NCBI GenBank assembly: GCA_963731625.1
Contig: CAVSWH010000015.1
Span: 124,001-188,000, forward strand
Direction of reading: 5' to 3'
DNA from: PALSA-555 sp963731625
Lineage (GTDB): Bacteria > Actinomycetota > Acidimicrobiia > IMCC26256 > PALSA-555
Length of the DNA stretch: 64,000 bases
Shown: piece by piece, positions 56,924 to 64,000 of the stretch
Layout of the letters: the number at the start of each line of letters is the position of its first letter
Numbering within the stretch: the stretch's first letter is position 1
Translations under genes and position numbers: made by a program
Notes under the pieces: generated by a model
What the model saw: only the letters and a program-made list of their open reading frames with translations
The model's database searches: none
Told to the model about the DNA's origin: nothing

Positions 56924-59626
56924 CTACGTGTGCTCGGCGACGGCACGGTCGAACGTGGCCAACAGCAGCTCGACGGCCTCGCCGTACTCGAGTCCCTCGA
57001 CCTCCGCTCGGGCGGCCGCGATCTCGGTTGCGTAGCGGTCGGTGAAGCCCGCGAGAAGGGGCATTGTCGCGAACGTCGAGAACGCAGCGATGGCGCCGCT
57101 CTCCGCGATTGCTCCGAGCGTGATTGCCAGCGCGGGATCGAACGACGCGACCGAGTCGGCCCAGCCGGCCACGGCCATCGCGAGGACGCTGCGCTCACCG
57201 TCGTCGGCATAGGAGCGAACGACCTCCTTGCACATCGCCGAGCCCGCGATCAGGTCGCCGCTCAAGAGGTGGAGCATCGCGGCCCGCCCGCGACCGAGCT
57301 TGCGGAACGACTGCCGGCGGGTCCGGTCGAGGCGGATGGACTCCTCGGCCGCAGCGAGCGACTGTGCGGGGTCTGAGTACGCGGCGGCGTTCTGCAGGCC
57401 GAGGAGCGGGTAGAACGTGACGACGGTGCTCCCGGTGCCGCGGGCGAGGCCAACGGCCTCGTGCGCGTTCTCGAGCGCGCTGGGCTCGTCTTCGAGGGCC
57501 TCGAACGTGCTCAGCTGTCCGAGCACAAATGCGAGAGTCACCGGGTCGGCGTCGCGTCGGGCTCGTTCGACGCCCTTGCGGCCCCACTTGATGGCGCTGG
57601 CGGTGTCGCCGTCGTAGATCGCCACGACTCCGGCATCGTTGCTCGTCATGGGCGTCGGGTCGCTCGCGCCCGCAAGCAGTGCGAGATCGCTCGCCCGGCG
57701 GTACTCGTTGAGATCACCAACGAAGAATGCCCGAGCGCGGACCAGCCAACACGCGGTCTCGCACCCCGGATGGGTGCGCGCGTCCGGCTCCTCGATCACC
57801 GGGGTCGCGAGCGCCCCGAGCTCATCGATCAACAACGGCGGAAACGCGAACGCGTCGAGGTACGGAAGGTCGGCGAAGAACTTCAGCAGCTCGCCGACGC
57901 GCCTCTCGTCGAGCAGCCACCGCCCTGCGGCCGAGACGTTCGGCGTCTCGGTCTCGAGGCGATCGAGCGCGTCGAAGTCCGCGGGTGTCGCCGTGTCGGC
58001 GAGCAGCGTGTGGGTCAGAGCCAGGTAGTGGCGGGCGTGGTCGTCCCTGGCCGCTGCCGAGGAGGCATGGTCGAGCTGCTCGGCGGCGTACTGACGGATC
58101 ATCTCCAGGAGCCGGTAGCGCGTCGTGCCGTCGCGCTCGGTGCGCTCGACGAGCGACTTGGCGACGAGGGATGACAACACGTCGAAGGCCTCGAACTCGT
58201 CCACGCCGGAGCCCGCGGCGAGCGCGACCGCGGCGTCGAGGTCGAAGCCACCCACGCACACCGAGAGTCGGGTGAGCAGAGCCCGCTCGTCGGCGCTCAA
58301 CAGCTCGAACGACCAGTCGATCGCGGCGCGCAGCGTCTGGTGGCGCTCCAGACTCGTGCGACGCCCACCGGTGAGGAGCCGGAACTGCTGGTCCAGGCGC
58401 GAGAGGATCTCGACCGGCGACATGAGCACCGTGCGCGCGGCCGCCAGCTCGATCGCCAGTGGGATCCCGTCCAGACGCGCGCAGATGTCCAGCACTGCTG
58501 CGGCTGCGTCGTCATCGAGCACGAGGCTCCCTCGCGCCTCCTCGGCGCGGGCGACGAACAGCGCGCCGGCCTCCGACGTCACGACCGACGTGACATCCGC
58601 GGTCGCGGGAACCCCCAACGACGCCAGCGGAGCGAGGTGCTCGCCCGCAATCCCGAGCGCCTCGCGACTGGTCGCGAGCACCGACACGTTCGGCGCGGCG
58701 GCCGTCGTCGCGGTCACCCACTCGGCGACGGCGCGCACGAGGTGCTCGCAGTTGTCCAGCAAGAGGAGGAGGTCTTTACGCTCGAGGAAGCGGCTCAGGC
58801 CCTCGGCGACCGTCACCCCCTGGGGTGGTGTGTATCCGAGTGCCGCCGCGATGGCGTCGAGGAGTCCCTCGGGCTCCTGCACGGGGGCGAGTTCGCAGAG
58901 CCAGACGCCATCGGGGTAGTGCGGCAGCAGCTCGGATGCGACGTGCAGCGCGAGGCGAGTCTTCCCGACGCCGCCGACCCCTACGACCGTGACCACGCGC
59001 GAGGTGCGCACGCGGTCCGTGGTGGCGCGCAGCGCCTCGTCGCGACCCACGAAGCTGCTGAGCTCATACGGCAGGTTCGACCGGTATGCGTCGAGCGACC
59101 GTAACGGAGGGAACGTGGCGCGTAGACCAGGGGCACCGATCTGGAAGAGGTGCACCGATGCCTGGAGGTCGCGCAGGCGATGCTCACCCAGATCGTCGAG
59201 AGTGAAGCGGTCGCGCACCTGATCGGCGACCGGACGGGTGCACACGATTTGTCGTCCGTGTGCGACCGCCATCACGCGTGCAGCCCGGTTCACGTCGGTG
59301 CCGAACCAATCGCCGTCACGCTCGGTCGCCTCGCCCGCGTGCAACCCCATGCGCACCCGCAGCTCCAGGGCGTCGGGCCAGGAGGCCGCGTGTAGTGCCT
59401 CCTGGGCCGCGACCGCCGCGCTCACGCCCTCACCGGCGCTCCGGAACGTCGCCATGGCGCCGTCGCCGGTGCTCTTGACCACTCGCCCGCCGTTCCCTTC
59501 GATCGCCGCGCGCAACAAGTCGTCGTGGTGAGCCAGCGCGACGCGCATCGCGTCGGCGTACTCCTCCCACAGGCGCGTGGAACCCTCGAGGTCGGTGAAC
59601 AGGAATGTCAGCGACTCGCTGCCCAT
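56924..59626 (-). CDS. Class III cyclase fused to a STAND ATPase, paralogue of the previous module
   Basis: A 900-residue relative of the 53849-56638 protein with the same layout. Cyclase: SLTFLFTDLEGSTRLWEE with Asp12, VKSTGDG with Asp55, and GTDVNRAARVMA. ATPase: YELSSFVGRDEAL, GVGGVGKTRL and LLLLLDNCEHLV. Repeats fill the rest. It faces the other cyclase gene tail to tail across a tRNA fragment. Residues are diverged, so this is not a recent duplication. Confidence 0.92.
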   Translation of the reverse strand: MGSESLTFLFTDLEGSTRLWEEYADAMRVALAHHDDLLRAAIEGNGGRVVKSTGDGAMATFRSAGEGVSAAVAAQEALHAASWPDALELRVRMGLHAGEATERDGDWFGTDVNRAARVMAVAHGRQIVCTRPVADQVRDRFTLDDLGEHRLRDLQASVHLFQIGAPGLRATFPPLRSLDAYRSNLPYELSSFVGRDEALRATTDRVRTSRVVTVVGVGGVGKTRLALHVASELLPHYPDGVWLCELAPVQEPEGLLDAIAAALGYTPPQGVTVAEGLSRFLERKDLLLLLDNCEHLVRAVAEWVTATTAAAPNVSVLATSREALGIAGEHLAPLASLGVPATADVTSVVTSEAGALFVARAEEARGSLVLDDDAAAAVLDICARLDGIPLAIELAAARTVLMSPVEILSRLDQQFRLLTGGRRTSLERHQTLRAAIDWSFELLSADERALLTRLSVCVGGFDLDAAVALAAGSGVDEFEAFDVLSSLVAKSLVERTERDGTTRYRLLEMIRQYAAEQLDHASSAAARDDHARHYLALTHTLLADTATPADFDALDRLETETPNVSAAGRWLLDERRVGELLKFFADLPYLDAFAFPPLLIDELGALATPVIEEPDARTHPGCETACWLVRARAFFVGDLNEYRRASDLALLAGASDPTPMTSNDAGVVAIYDGDTASAIKWGRKGVERARRDADPVTLAFVLGQLSTFEALEDEPSALENAHEAVGLARGTGSTVVTFYPLLGLQNAAAYSDPAQSLAAAEESIRLDRTRRQSFRKLGRGRAAMLHLLSGDLIAGSAMCKEVVRSYADDGERSVLAMAVAGWADSVASFDPALAITLGAIAESGAIAAFSTFATMPLLAGFTDRYATEIAAARAEVEGLEYGEAVELLLATFDRAVAEHT

Positions 59627-59710
59627 ACGCTTCCCCCGTCGCCCGCCGACTCGTCGACCTAGTCAACCAAACGACTGGGTCATCCGCGGCCCGAGCCTGG
59701 ACGATGGCGT

Positions 59711-59735
59711 CTGTCACCGAACTTGTAACCAGTGG
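59711..59735 (+). repeat. Right-end arm doublet of module 3
   Basis: CTGTCACCGAAC then TTGTAACCAGTGG, period 12 bp, 135 bp before the tRNA fragment at 59846. Confidence 0.65.
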
Positions 59736-59845
59736 GCCCGGATTCGGCGGTATTGGACGGACTCAGTGGGACTGCACGGACTCCGCGCCGGGCATTTCGG
59801 GACGGCGCGGTACTCGCCGGTACCAGACGGACGGTTGTCAAGGCG

Positions 59846-59890
59846 CTCATAACCCGAAGGTCGCGGGTTCAAATCCCGCCCCCGCCACCA
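59846..59890 (+). repeat. fMet tRNA 3' fragment, copy 4
   Basis: 45-base copy of the tRNA 3' half with the original T-stem. GACGGTTGTCAAGGCG precedes it. Confidence 0.9.
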
Positions 59891-60080
59891 TCGAACCCGC
59901 AGGTCAGAGGCCCCGAGCGCAAGCTCGGGGCCTTGCTGTTGATGCGCCTGTGGCGGAAGTTCGGTGACGCGTTGGTGCCAAACGGGTGCCACATGCTGTG
60001 CCGCGCACAGCGCGGACTCGCGTCGGCGCAGGTCAGCTGACGGTTGGCGTCTTGGGGCTCTTCGGGTTCTTGGCCCGACG
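59891..60080 (+). repeat. Left-end block of fMet module 4
   Basis: Terminator GGCCCCGAGC-GCAA-GCTCGGGGCC (59909-59932), arms GGTGAC, GGTGCC and GGTGCC at 59962, 59973 and 59984, and the conserved block ending TTCTTGGCCCGACG at 60080. Confidence 0.75.
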
Positions 60081-60158
60081 GCTGCGCCGCGCTAGAAGTC
60101 GCGTGGCCTCGTGGCACGCTCGCGAAGAGTCGCGACGCTCAGAACCCCGGAGACGCGT

Positions 60159-60764
60159 ATGCCTGACACGACCTGCCACATGTCGATCTCCCTTGACGGA
60201 TTCGTCGCTGGATCGGATCAGAGCCGCGAGAACCCGCTCGGGAAGCGCGGAGACGAGCTCCACCGTTGGCACCTCGGTGATGCACGCGCCAACGACGCTG
60301 ACGAGACGGCGACGGCCTGGCTCATGCGCTCGCGCGGGGCCTACGTCATGGGCCGGAACATGTTCGGACCGATCCGCGGCGACTGGGACGGCGACTGGCG
60401 CGGATGGTGGGGCCCCGAGCCGCCGTACCACGCGCCGGTCTTCGTGCTGACCCATCACGCGCATGCACCGATCGAGATGGAGGGAGGGACGACCTTCTAC
60501 TTCGTTACCGACGGCTTCGACGCCGCCTACACGCAGGCGCGTGAGACGGCAGGCGCAGACGGTGTTGACATCGCGGGTGGTGCCTCGACCGTCCGACAGG
60601 CACTGGCTGCGGGGTCGATCGACGAGTTCACGCTCGACGTCGTACCCGTCCTACTTGGGTCAGGCGAGCGGATGTTCGAGGGTGTCAAGTCCTTCGAGTT
60701 CGAGCCGGACGAGGTACTCCACTCTCCCCTGGCCACACATATCCGCTACCGCCGAACTAGATGA
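60159..60764 (+). CDS. Dihydrofolate reductase / RibD C-terminal-like protein
   Basis: A 201-residue protein of the DHFR superfamily: CHMSISLDGFVAGSDQ at the start, GAYVMGRNMFGP, VFVLTHHAHAP, GVDIAGGASTVRQALAAGSIDEFTLDVVPVLLGSGERMF and a final strand. This group (YyaP/RibD-C-like) uses NADPH to reduce unknown substrates; it is not a true DHFR. ATG 60159, after the module's left-end block. It is the only sizeable gene of module 4. Confidence 0.9.
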   Translation: MPDTTCHMSISLDGFVAGSDQSRENPLGKRGDELHRWHLGDARANDADETATAWLMRSRGAYVMGRNMFGPIRGDWDGDWRGWWGPEPPYHAPVFVLTHHAHAPIEMEGGTTFYFVTDGFDAAYTQARETAGADGVDIAGGASTVRQALAAGSIDEFTLDVVPVLLGSGERMFEGVKSFEFEPDEVLHSPLATHIRYRRTR

Positions 60765-60858
60765 GCGCCCAACCCGACCGAGCATGGGGAGGCGCCGCTT
60801 CCCGCGTCGGGCCGACCCGCGGCTGAATCACGCCACGGGGACCTAGTCCTGCTCGTCG

Positions 60859-61050
60859 GTGGCCGAGAGGCTGCGGACGACGTGGGAATTGGCGAGCCTG
60901 ATGACGCCCGTGATCGCCCGCATTCCTGACTGGGAGCCCGCTCCACACGACGTCGACGAGGCCGAGGAGGCGATGTTCGCCGTCGCTGCCAAGAGCGTCG
61001 ACGAGGCATGGCTCGCTGCCTGGCTCCGCGGGCGCATTCGTTTCGGGTGA
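60859..61050 (+). CDS. Small hypothetical protein
   Basis: A 63-residue frame from GTG 60859 with an acidic, helical middle (DVDEAEEAMFAVAAKSVDEAWLAAWLRGRI). It ends just before the module's right arms. There is no clear ribosome site or family; it may be the 3' end of a lost gene. Confidence 0.4.
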   Translation: MAERLRTTWELASLMTPVIARIPDWEPAPHDVDEAEEAMFAVAAKSVDEAWLAAWLRGRIRFG

Positions 61051-61052
61051 GC

Positions 61053-61076
61053 TGTCACCGGGCTTGTCACCAACGG
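61053..61076 (+). repeat. Right-end arm doublet of module 4
   Basis: TGTCACCGGGC then TTGTCACCAACGG, period 12 bp, about 135 bp before the tRNA fragment at 61188. Confidence 0.7.
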
Positions 61077-61187
61077 AGCCGCACCAGAACGGATCCCGAC
61101 GGACCGGCTGGCGCTGCCCGGATCCGAAACCCCACTGCCCATAACGAAGGCACCCGAGGCTGTACTCGACGGACGTTTGTCAAGGCC

Positions 61188-61232
61188 CTCATAACCCGAA
61201 GGTCGCGGGTTCAAATCCCGCCCCCGCCACCA
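61188..61232 (+). repeat. fMet tRNA 3' fragment, copy 5
   Basis: 45-base copy identical to the tRNA 3' half; GACGTTTGTCAAGGCC precedes it. Confidence 0.9.
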
Positions 61233-61423
61233 ACGAAAGCCCAGGTCAGAGGCCCCGAGCGCAGGCTCGGGGCCTTCCTGATGTTGCTCGTGGTGGTGCT
61301 GTCGGGTGCCTCGTGGTGACAACCGGGTGCCCTGGCCCACCTTGCTGGTACTGCAGCCTGGCGTCGACGCAGGTGAGGGCACGGTTCGCGCGTTGGTGTT
61401 CTTCGGGGTTCTCGACCCGACGG
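61233..61423 (+). repeat. Left-end block of fMet module 5
   Basis: Terminator GGCCCCGAGC-GCAG-GCTCGGGGCC (61251-61274), arms GGTGCC, GGTGAC and GGTGCC at 61305, 61315 and 61326, conserved block from GTCGACGCAGGTGAG to GACCCGACGG ending at 61423. Confidence 0.75.
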
Positions 61424-61684
61424 TTCAGCGTCTCTCGGAGGACGGGTCTCTCGGCAGTCACGCGGACGGAGCAGAGATCCACCGAGTGCGCAACGATGTT
61501 GCCCGGGGTGTCCCCGCCGCCGATCGGGGCGGCCTGTAAAAGAACTTCACCCCGCGCGCCCGCGACCTGCTGAAGCGGGACCAGGAGTTGCTGGACCGGC
61601 TGGCTCGTTGACGCGGTACCTGTCAACTGGCCGAGTTCGCGAGCGATAGCCTGCACCGCCGCAGACGGCTGAGGGGGGATAAGC
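61424..61684. other. Gene-free stretch with a possible 3' gene remnant
   Basis: Bases 61544-61611 encode NFTPRARDLLKRDQELLDRLAR followed by TGA, which reads like the C-terminus of a protein, but a TAA lies just upstream and no gene body exists. Otherwise nothing before the ribosome site GAGGGGGGAT at about 61670. Confidence 0.35.
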
Positions 61685-62839
61685 GTGCGCGCGCACTACC
61701 GCAGAATCGGGGCACTGCTGATCGCGGGCGCGTGCTGCCTCGCCACCTTCGGCGGGGGCGTCGCTCAGGCGACGCCCGAAGCAGGCTCGCTGAACGCTGC
61801 GACGCGAACGCAGCTCAGCAAGGCGCTCGACGCTGCCTTCGCTCAGGTCAACGCACCCGGCGTCATCGTCGGCGTCCGCGTGGGTCGCTCGTCGTGGACG
61901 GCAACGCGGGGCGTCACCGACACCGTCACTCACACACCGGTTGCGGTCGACGAGGACACGCGTGTCGGGTCGATCACGAAGACCTTCACCGGGACGTTGA
62001 TCCTGCAACTTGTCGACGAGGGCAAGCTCAAGCTCGACGAGACGATCCAGCGGTGGTTCCCGCAGCTACCCGACGCGCGCCTGGTCACGATCCGCGAACT
62101 CGGCAACATGAGCAGCGGGATCGACACCTACACCGACAACCCAACGTTCCAGAGCGAGTACTTCGGCGACCCGACCCGCGTCTGGACACCGCAGGAGCTC
62201 GTCGCAGCGGGGACCAGCCTGCCGAGGCTCTTCGCGCCCGGCCACGGCTTCTTCTACTCGAACACCAACTTCGTCATGCTGGGCTTGATCATCGAGCAGG
62301 TCACCGGGAAGCCCTACGCCCAGGTCCTCCAGAACAAGATCCTGAAGCCGCTCGGCTTGCAGCACACAATCTTCCCGGACAACAACGTCATCCCATCGCC
62401 GAGCTGGCAGGGCTACACCACCCAGGGCACGAACAACGCCCAGCCGGTCAATTCCACAGCATGGAGCCCGACCTCCGCCGAGGCCGCCGGTCAGATGATC
62501 TCGAATCTGGCCGACATGCTGACCTGGGCTCGGGCAGTTGGCACCGGCGCGACGCTGACGGCAGCGGCCCAGCGCGCACGCCTCCAAGGCAACCCGGCAT
62601 CGACGATGGGCAACAGGGAGTACGCCTTCGCGATCGGCCACGACCACGGCTGGCTCGCCCACGACGGCGAGATTCCGGGGTTCAACGCTCAGCTGGCCTA
62701 TTACCCCGCTCGTGACATCTCGATCATCGTGCTGACCAACTCCGACATCGCGAACCCGCCGACGGCCCCTGGCCCGACGCCGGCACCAGTGATCTTCGCC
62801 GCGCTCGGCGCGGTCATGACGCCGGCCAACGTCCCGTAA
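61685..62839 (+). CDS. Secreted serine hydrolase (class C beta-lactamase / DD-peptidase fold)
   Basis: A 384-residue exported protein: signal peptide ALLIAGACCLATFGGGVAQA (cleavage about residue 29), then the penicillin-recognising motifs GSITK with Ser96/Lys99, YSNTN as the second motif, and HDGEIPG in the place of KTG. This profile fits esterases, D-aminopeptidases or DD-carboxypeptidases of the beta-lactamase family more than true resistance enzymes. GTG start with a strong ribosome site. Only gene of module 5. Confidence 0.9.
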   Translation: MRAHYRRIGALLIAGACCLATFGGGVAQATPEAGSLNAATRTQLSKALDAAFAQVNAPGVIVGVRVGRSSWTATRGVTDTVTHTPVAVDEDTRVGSITKTFTGTLILQLVDEGKLKLDETIQRWFPQLPDARLVTIRELGNMSSGIDTYTDNPTFQSEYFGDPTRVWTPQELVAAGTSLPRLFAPGHGFFYSNTNFVMLGLIIEQVTGKPYAQVLQNKILKPLGLQHTIFPDNNVIPSPSWQGYTTQGTNNAQPVNSTAWSPTSAEAAGQMISNLADMLTWARAVGTGATLTAAAQRARLQGNPASTMGNREYAFAIGHDHGWLAHDGEIPGFNAQLAYYPARDISIIVLTNSDIANPPTAPGPTPAPVIFAALGAVMTPANVP

Positions 62840-62925
62840 TACCGCTGGGGATCCGTCGTCGTGAGACTCTGCCTGACAACGACCGCCGGCGCCAGCAATC
62901 GGTTGAGATAGCGCAGACAGCGACC

Positions 62926-62950
62926 TTGTCACCCGTCTTGTCACCAACGG
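62926..62950 (+). repeat. Right-end arm doublet of module 5
   Basis: TTGTCACCCGTC then TTGTCACCAACGG, period 12 bp, 134 bp before the eroded tRNA fragment. The best-conserved pair in the array. Confidence 0.7.
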
Positions 62951-63059
62951 AGCCGGACTCGGCGGCCCCCGACGGACCAGCCCGCATCATCCGGATTCGT
63001 TGACCACCAGCCGTAACGATGCGGTCCGGCCCGACAGTTGGCGGACGTTTCTCAAGCCC

Positions 63060-63073
63060 CTCATAACCCGAAG
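63060..63073 (+). repeat. Eroded fMet tRNA fragment, copy 6
   Basis: CTCATAACCCGAAG, preceded by GACGTTTCTCAAGCCC as at the other right ends, but the T-arm is lost; only a degenerate GGTTCACCA follows at 63087-63095. It shows which bases are the start of the attachment core. Confidence 0.7.
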
Positions 63074-63245
63074 TTGGGTGGAGCCGGTTCACCAAAGCAT
63101 GACGGTCGTCTTCGCGAGTGCTGGAAGCGACCTGGCGTGCCCTCGTCGCAGTCGCCGGCGGTCCAACGATGTCGGACGGCCTCCGATGACGTGACCGGCT
63201 AATTGGGCCTCCCGCGACTCATGACTCCTCGGGAGCCGCAAACCC

Positions 63246-63270
63246 TTGGCACCGAGAATGGCACCAACGG
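63246..63270 (+). repeat. Lone arm-like doublet
   Basis: TTGGCACCGAGAA then TGGCACCAACGG, the same layout as the right-end doublets with GGCACC for GTCACC. No tRNA fragment lies 135 bp further on, where the permease gene is. It may be the left end of a sixth, decayed module or a relic. Confidence 0.4.
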
Positions 63271-63308
63271 AGGCGGATGACGCGTTCCTTGACGGGACTG
63301 GCTTGGGC

Positions 63309-64000
63309 CTATAGCGGCGGAGCTGCTCGACCGTCGGTCGACTTCCACGCCGGCTTGCGGAACCGGTTCAGCAGGAACGGCGGGAGGACCCCAATCACCA
63401 GGATCCCAGCGAGGATCAGCGAGGCGTACACGAGCGGATTCGAGTGGCCGAACTGTGACGGCGAGACGAACCCGATCACGAGCGCCAGCAGGGACGATGC
63501 GGTCCCGACCACGCACAGCAGGCCGAGCAGCGGAGCCCGATACCCGCGAGCGCGGTTCGGTTGCGAGCGACGCAGCTTCACCGCCGCGACGAACATCAGC
63601 ACGTACATGATCAGGTACACCTGCGTGGCCATCGCTACGAAGATCCAGTAGTCGCGTGAGACGTCCGGCACGAACGCATAGAGGAAGGCGATGAGCGTGA
63701 TCACGACGCCCTGCGCCGAGAGGATCCGCACCTCGATTCCCTTCCCGTTGACTCGCTGGAAGTAAAGGGGGAGGAAGCCCTGCTCACGGCCGATCCTGAG
63801 AAGACCTTCGGACGGGCCGTCCAGCCACGCCATCATCCCGGCGAGCGCACCGACGGCTAGAGCGATGGCGATCAGCGGCGTCGCGAACGCGAGGCCGAAG
63901 TGTCCGAGGAGGCTGTCGAAGGCCTGCATGACACCCGCCGTGAAGCTGATCTGATGCGAGGGGACCACCCACACGATCGCGAGCGTCGGGAGGATGAAGA
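63309..64000 (-). CDS. Amino acid permease, GadC-like (5' end outside window)
   Basis: C-terminal 230 or so residues of an APC-family transporter entering from the right edge. The part seen has about six membrane helices: WVVPSHQISFTAGVMQAFDSLLGHFGL, ALAGMMAWLDGPSEGLLRIGREQGFLPLYFQRVN, then ILSAQGVVITLIAF and a basic loop before the last two helices. The VVPxxxISFTAGxMQAF and GPSEGLL blocks match glutamate:GABA antiporters and relatives. It exchanges or imports amino acids at the cell membrane. It may be cargo of a further module. Confidence 0.88.
   Translation of the reverse strand, partial: FILPTLAIVWVVPSHQISFTAGVMQAFDSLLGHFGLAFATPLIAIALAVGALAGMMAWLDGPSEGLLRIGREQGFLPLYFQRVNGKGIEVRILSAQGVVITLIAFLYAFVPDVSRDYWIFVAMATQVYLIMYVLMFVAAVKLRRSQPNRARGYRAPLLGLLCVVGTASSLLALVIGFVSPSQFGHSNPLVYASLILAGILVIGVLPPFLLNRFRKPAWKSTDGRAAPPL

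Larger units (their letters stand above)
56880..59890 (+). mobile_element. fMet cargo module 3 (no integrase, left arms lost)
   Basis: 3.0 kb with one gene, a cyclase-ATPase regulator on the minus strand. The terminator remains, but the left arm repeats and conserved block are absent, because the gene ends 4 bases after the hairpin. It may no longer move by itself even with a recombinase in trans. Confidence 0.65.
59627..60158. other. Junction of fMet modules 3 and 4
   Basis: No gene. Contains the promoter side of the minus-strand cyclase, the right arms, tRNA fragment 4 and the left-end block of module 4. Confidence 0.6.
59891..61232 (+). mobile_element. fMet cargo module 4 (no integrase)
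   Basis: The smallest module, 1.34 kb, with a DHFR/RibD-like gene and a short open frame. Complete arms at both ends. It shows how little cargo such a module needs. Confidence 0.7.
61233..63073 (+). mobile_element. fMet cargo module 5 (no integrase)
   Basis: 1.84 kb with one secreted serine hydrolase gene. Complete left block and right arms; its right tRNA fragment is eroded. Confidence 0.65.
62840..63308. other. Right end of module 5 and unexplained spacer
   Basis: No gene. Holds the arm doublet at 62926-62950, the eroded tRNA fragment at 63060-63073 and a lone doublet at 63246-63270. The bases between 63074 and 63245 match nothing recognised. Confidence 0.5.

Noticed and set aside
53421..61232. 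tRNA fragments as extra functional tRNA-Met genes
   Set aside because: No D-arm or 5' acceptor strand precedes any of them.
63000..63194. Open frame across the eroded tRNA fragment
   Set aside because: It is formed of tRNA-fragment and spacer sequence with no start site or protein-like composition.

Overview
The window is high-GC, bacterial and gene-dense. Mycothiol-dependent maleylpyruvate-isomerase-like enzymes, many GTG starts, LuxR/LAL-type ATPases, parallel beta-helix secreted proteins and frequent 1-4 nt gene overlaps point to an actinobacterium, possibly a member of the Acidimicrobiia. The phylum is a fair inference; the class is a guess, with no rRNA or marker gene to confirm it. It reads as a core chromosome segment (about 7.8-46.0 kb) between two islands, each built on a tRNA gene.

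Island 1 (2.0-7.8 kb). An intact tRNA-Leu(TAA) is followed by two copies of its 3' part (5973-6027 and 7743-7797). These bound two cargo modules: methyltransferase + TetR + SDR + SRPBCC, and TetR + maleylpyruvate-isomerase-like protein. Each TetR gene has a clear palindromic operator. The second operator pair has the core of the classical tetO sequence.

Core (7.8-46.0 kb). In order: a branched-chain-type substrate-binding protein; CBS-citrate synthase; enoyl-CoA hydratase, phosphatases and pantothenate kinase; a frameshifted esterase-thioredoxin fusion; selD; a NlpC/P60 wall hydrolase; dienelactone hydrolase, MBL and CitE-like lyase; a secreted beta-helix protein; acyl-CoA dehydrogenases, an SGNH protein, a LAL regulator, MaoC and HIT; and a heterodimeric ABC exporter. 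A cobalamin riboswitch follows, whose expression platform hides the Shine-Dalgarno of a 13-codon His-rich leader peptide. The leader is coupled to cobO-cbiZ-cobU-cobS-cbiB and a HAD-CobT fusion gene. HxlR/VOC, ccdA and glutathione peroxidase close the core.

Island 2 (46.0-63.1 kb and probably beyond). An intact initiator tRNA-Met(CAT) is followed by four 45-bp copies of its 3' half and one eroded copy, bounding five cargo modules of 7.4, 3.4, 3.0, 1.3 and 1.8 kb. Well-preserved modules share one architecture. The left end carries a terminator hairpin, then three GGTG(C/A)C repeats 10-11 bp apart that begin 72-74 bp after the tRNA fragment, then a conserved ~60-bp block. The right end carries two TTGTCACC-type repeats one helical turn apart, starting about 135 bp before the next tRNA fragment. 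The tRNA-Leu modules keep the same right-end spacing with different repeat letters. No integrase gene was found in any module. The simplest reading is a family of non-autonomous tRNA-targeting elements that accreted in tandem and depend on a tyrosine recombinase acting in trans. Cargo includes TetR-regulated amidohydrolases, a beta-helix protein, two class III cyclase-ATPase regulators facing each other, a DHFR/RibD-like protein and a beta-lactamase-fold hydrolase. A GadC-like permease runs off the right edge.
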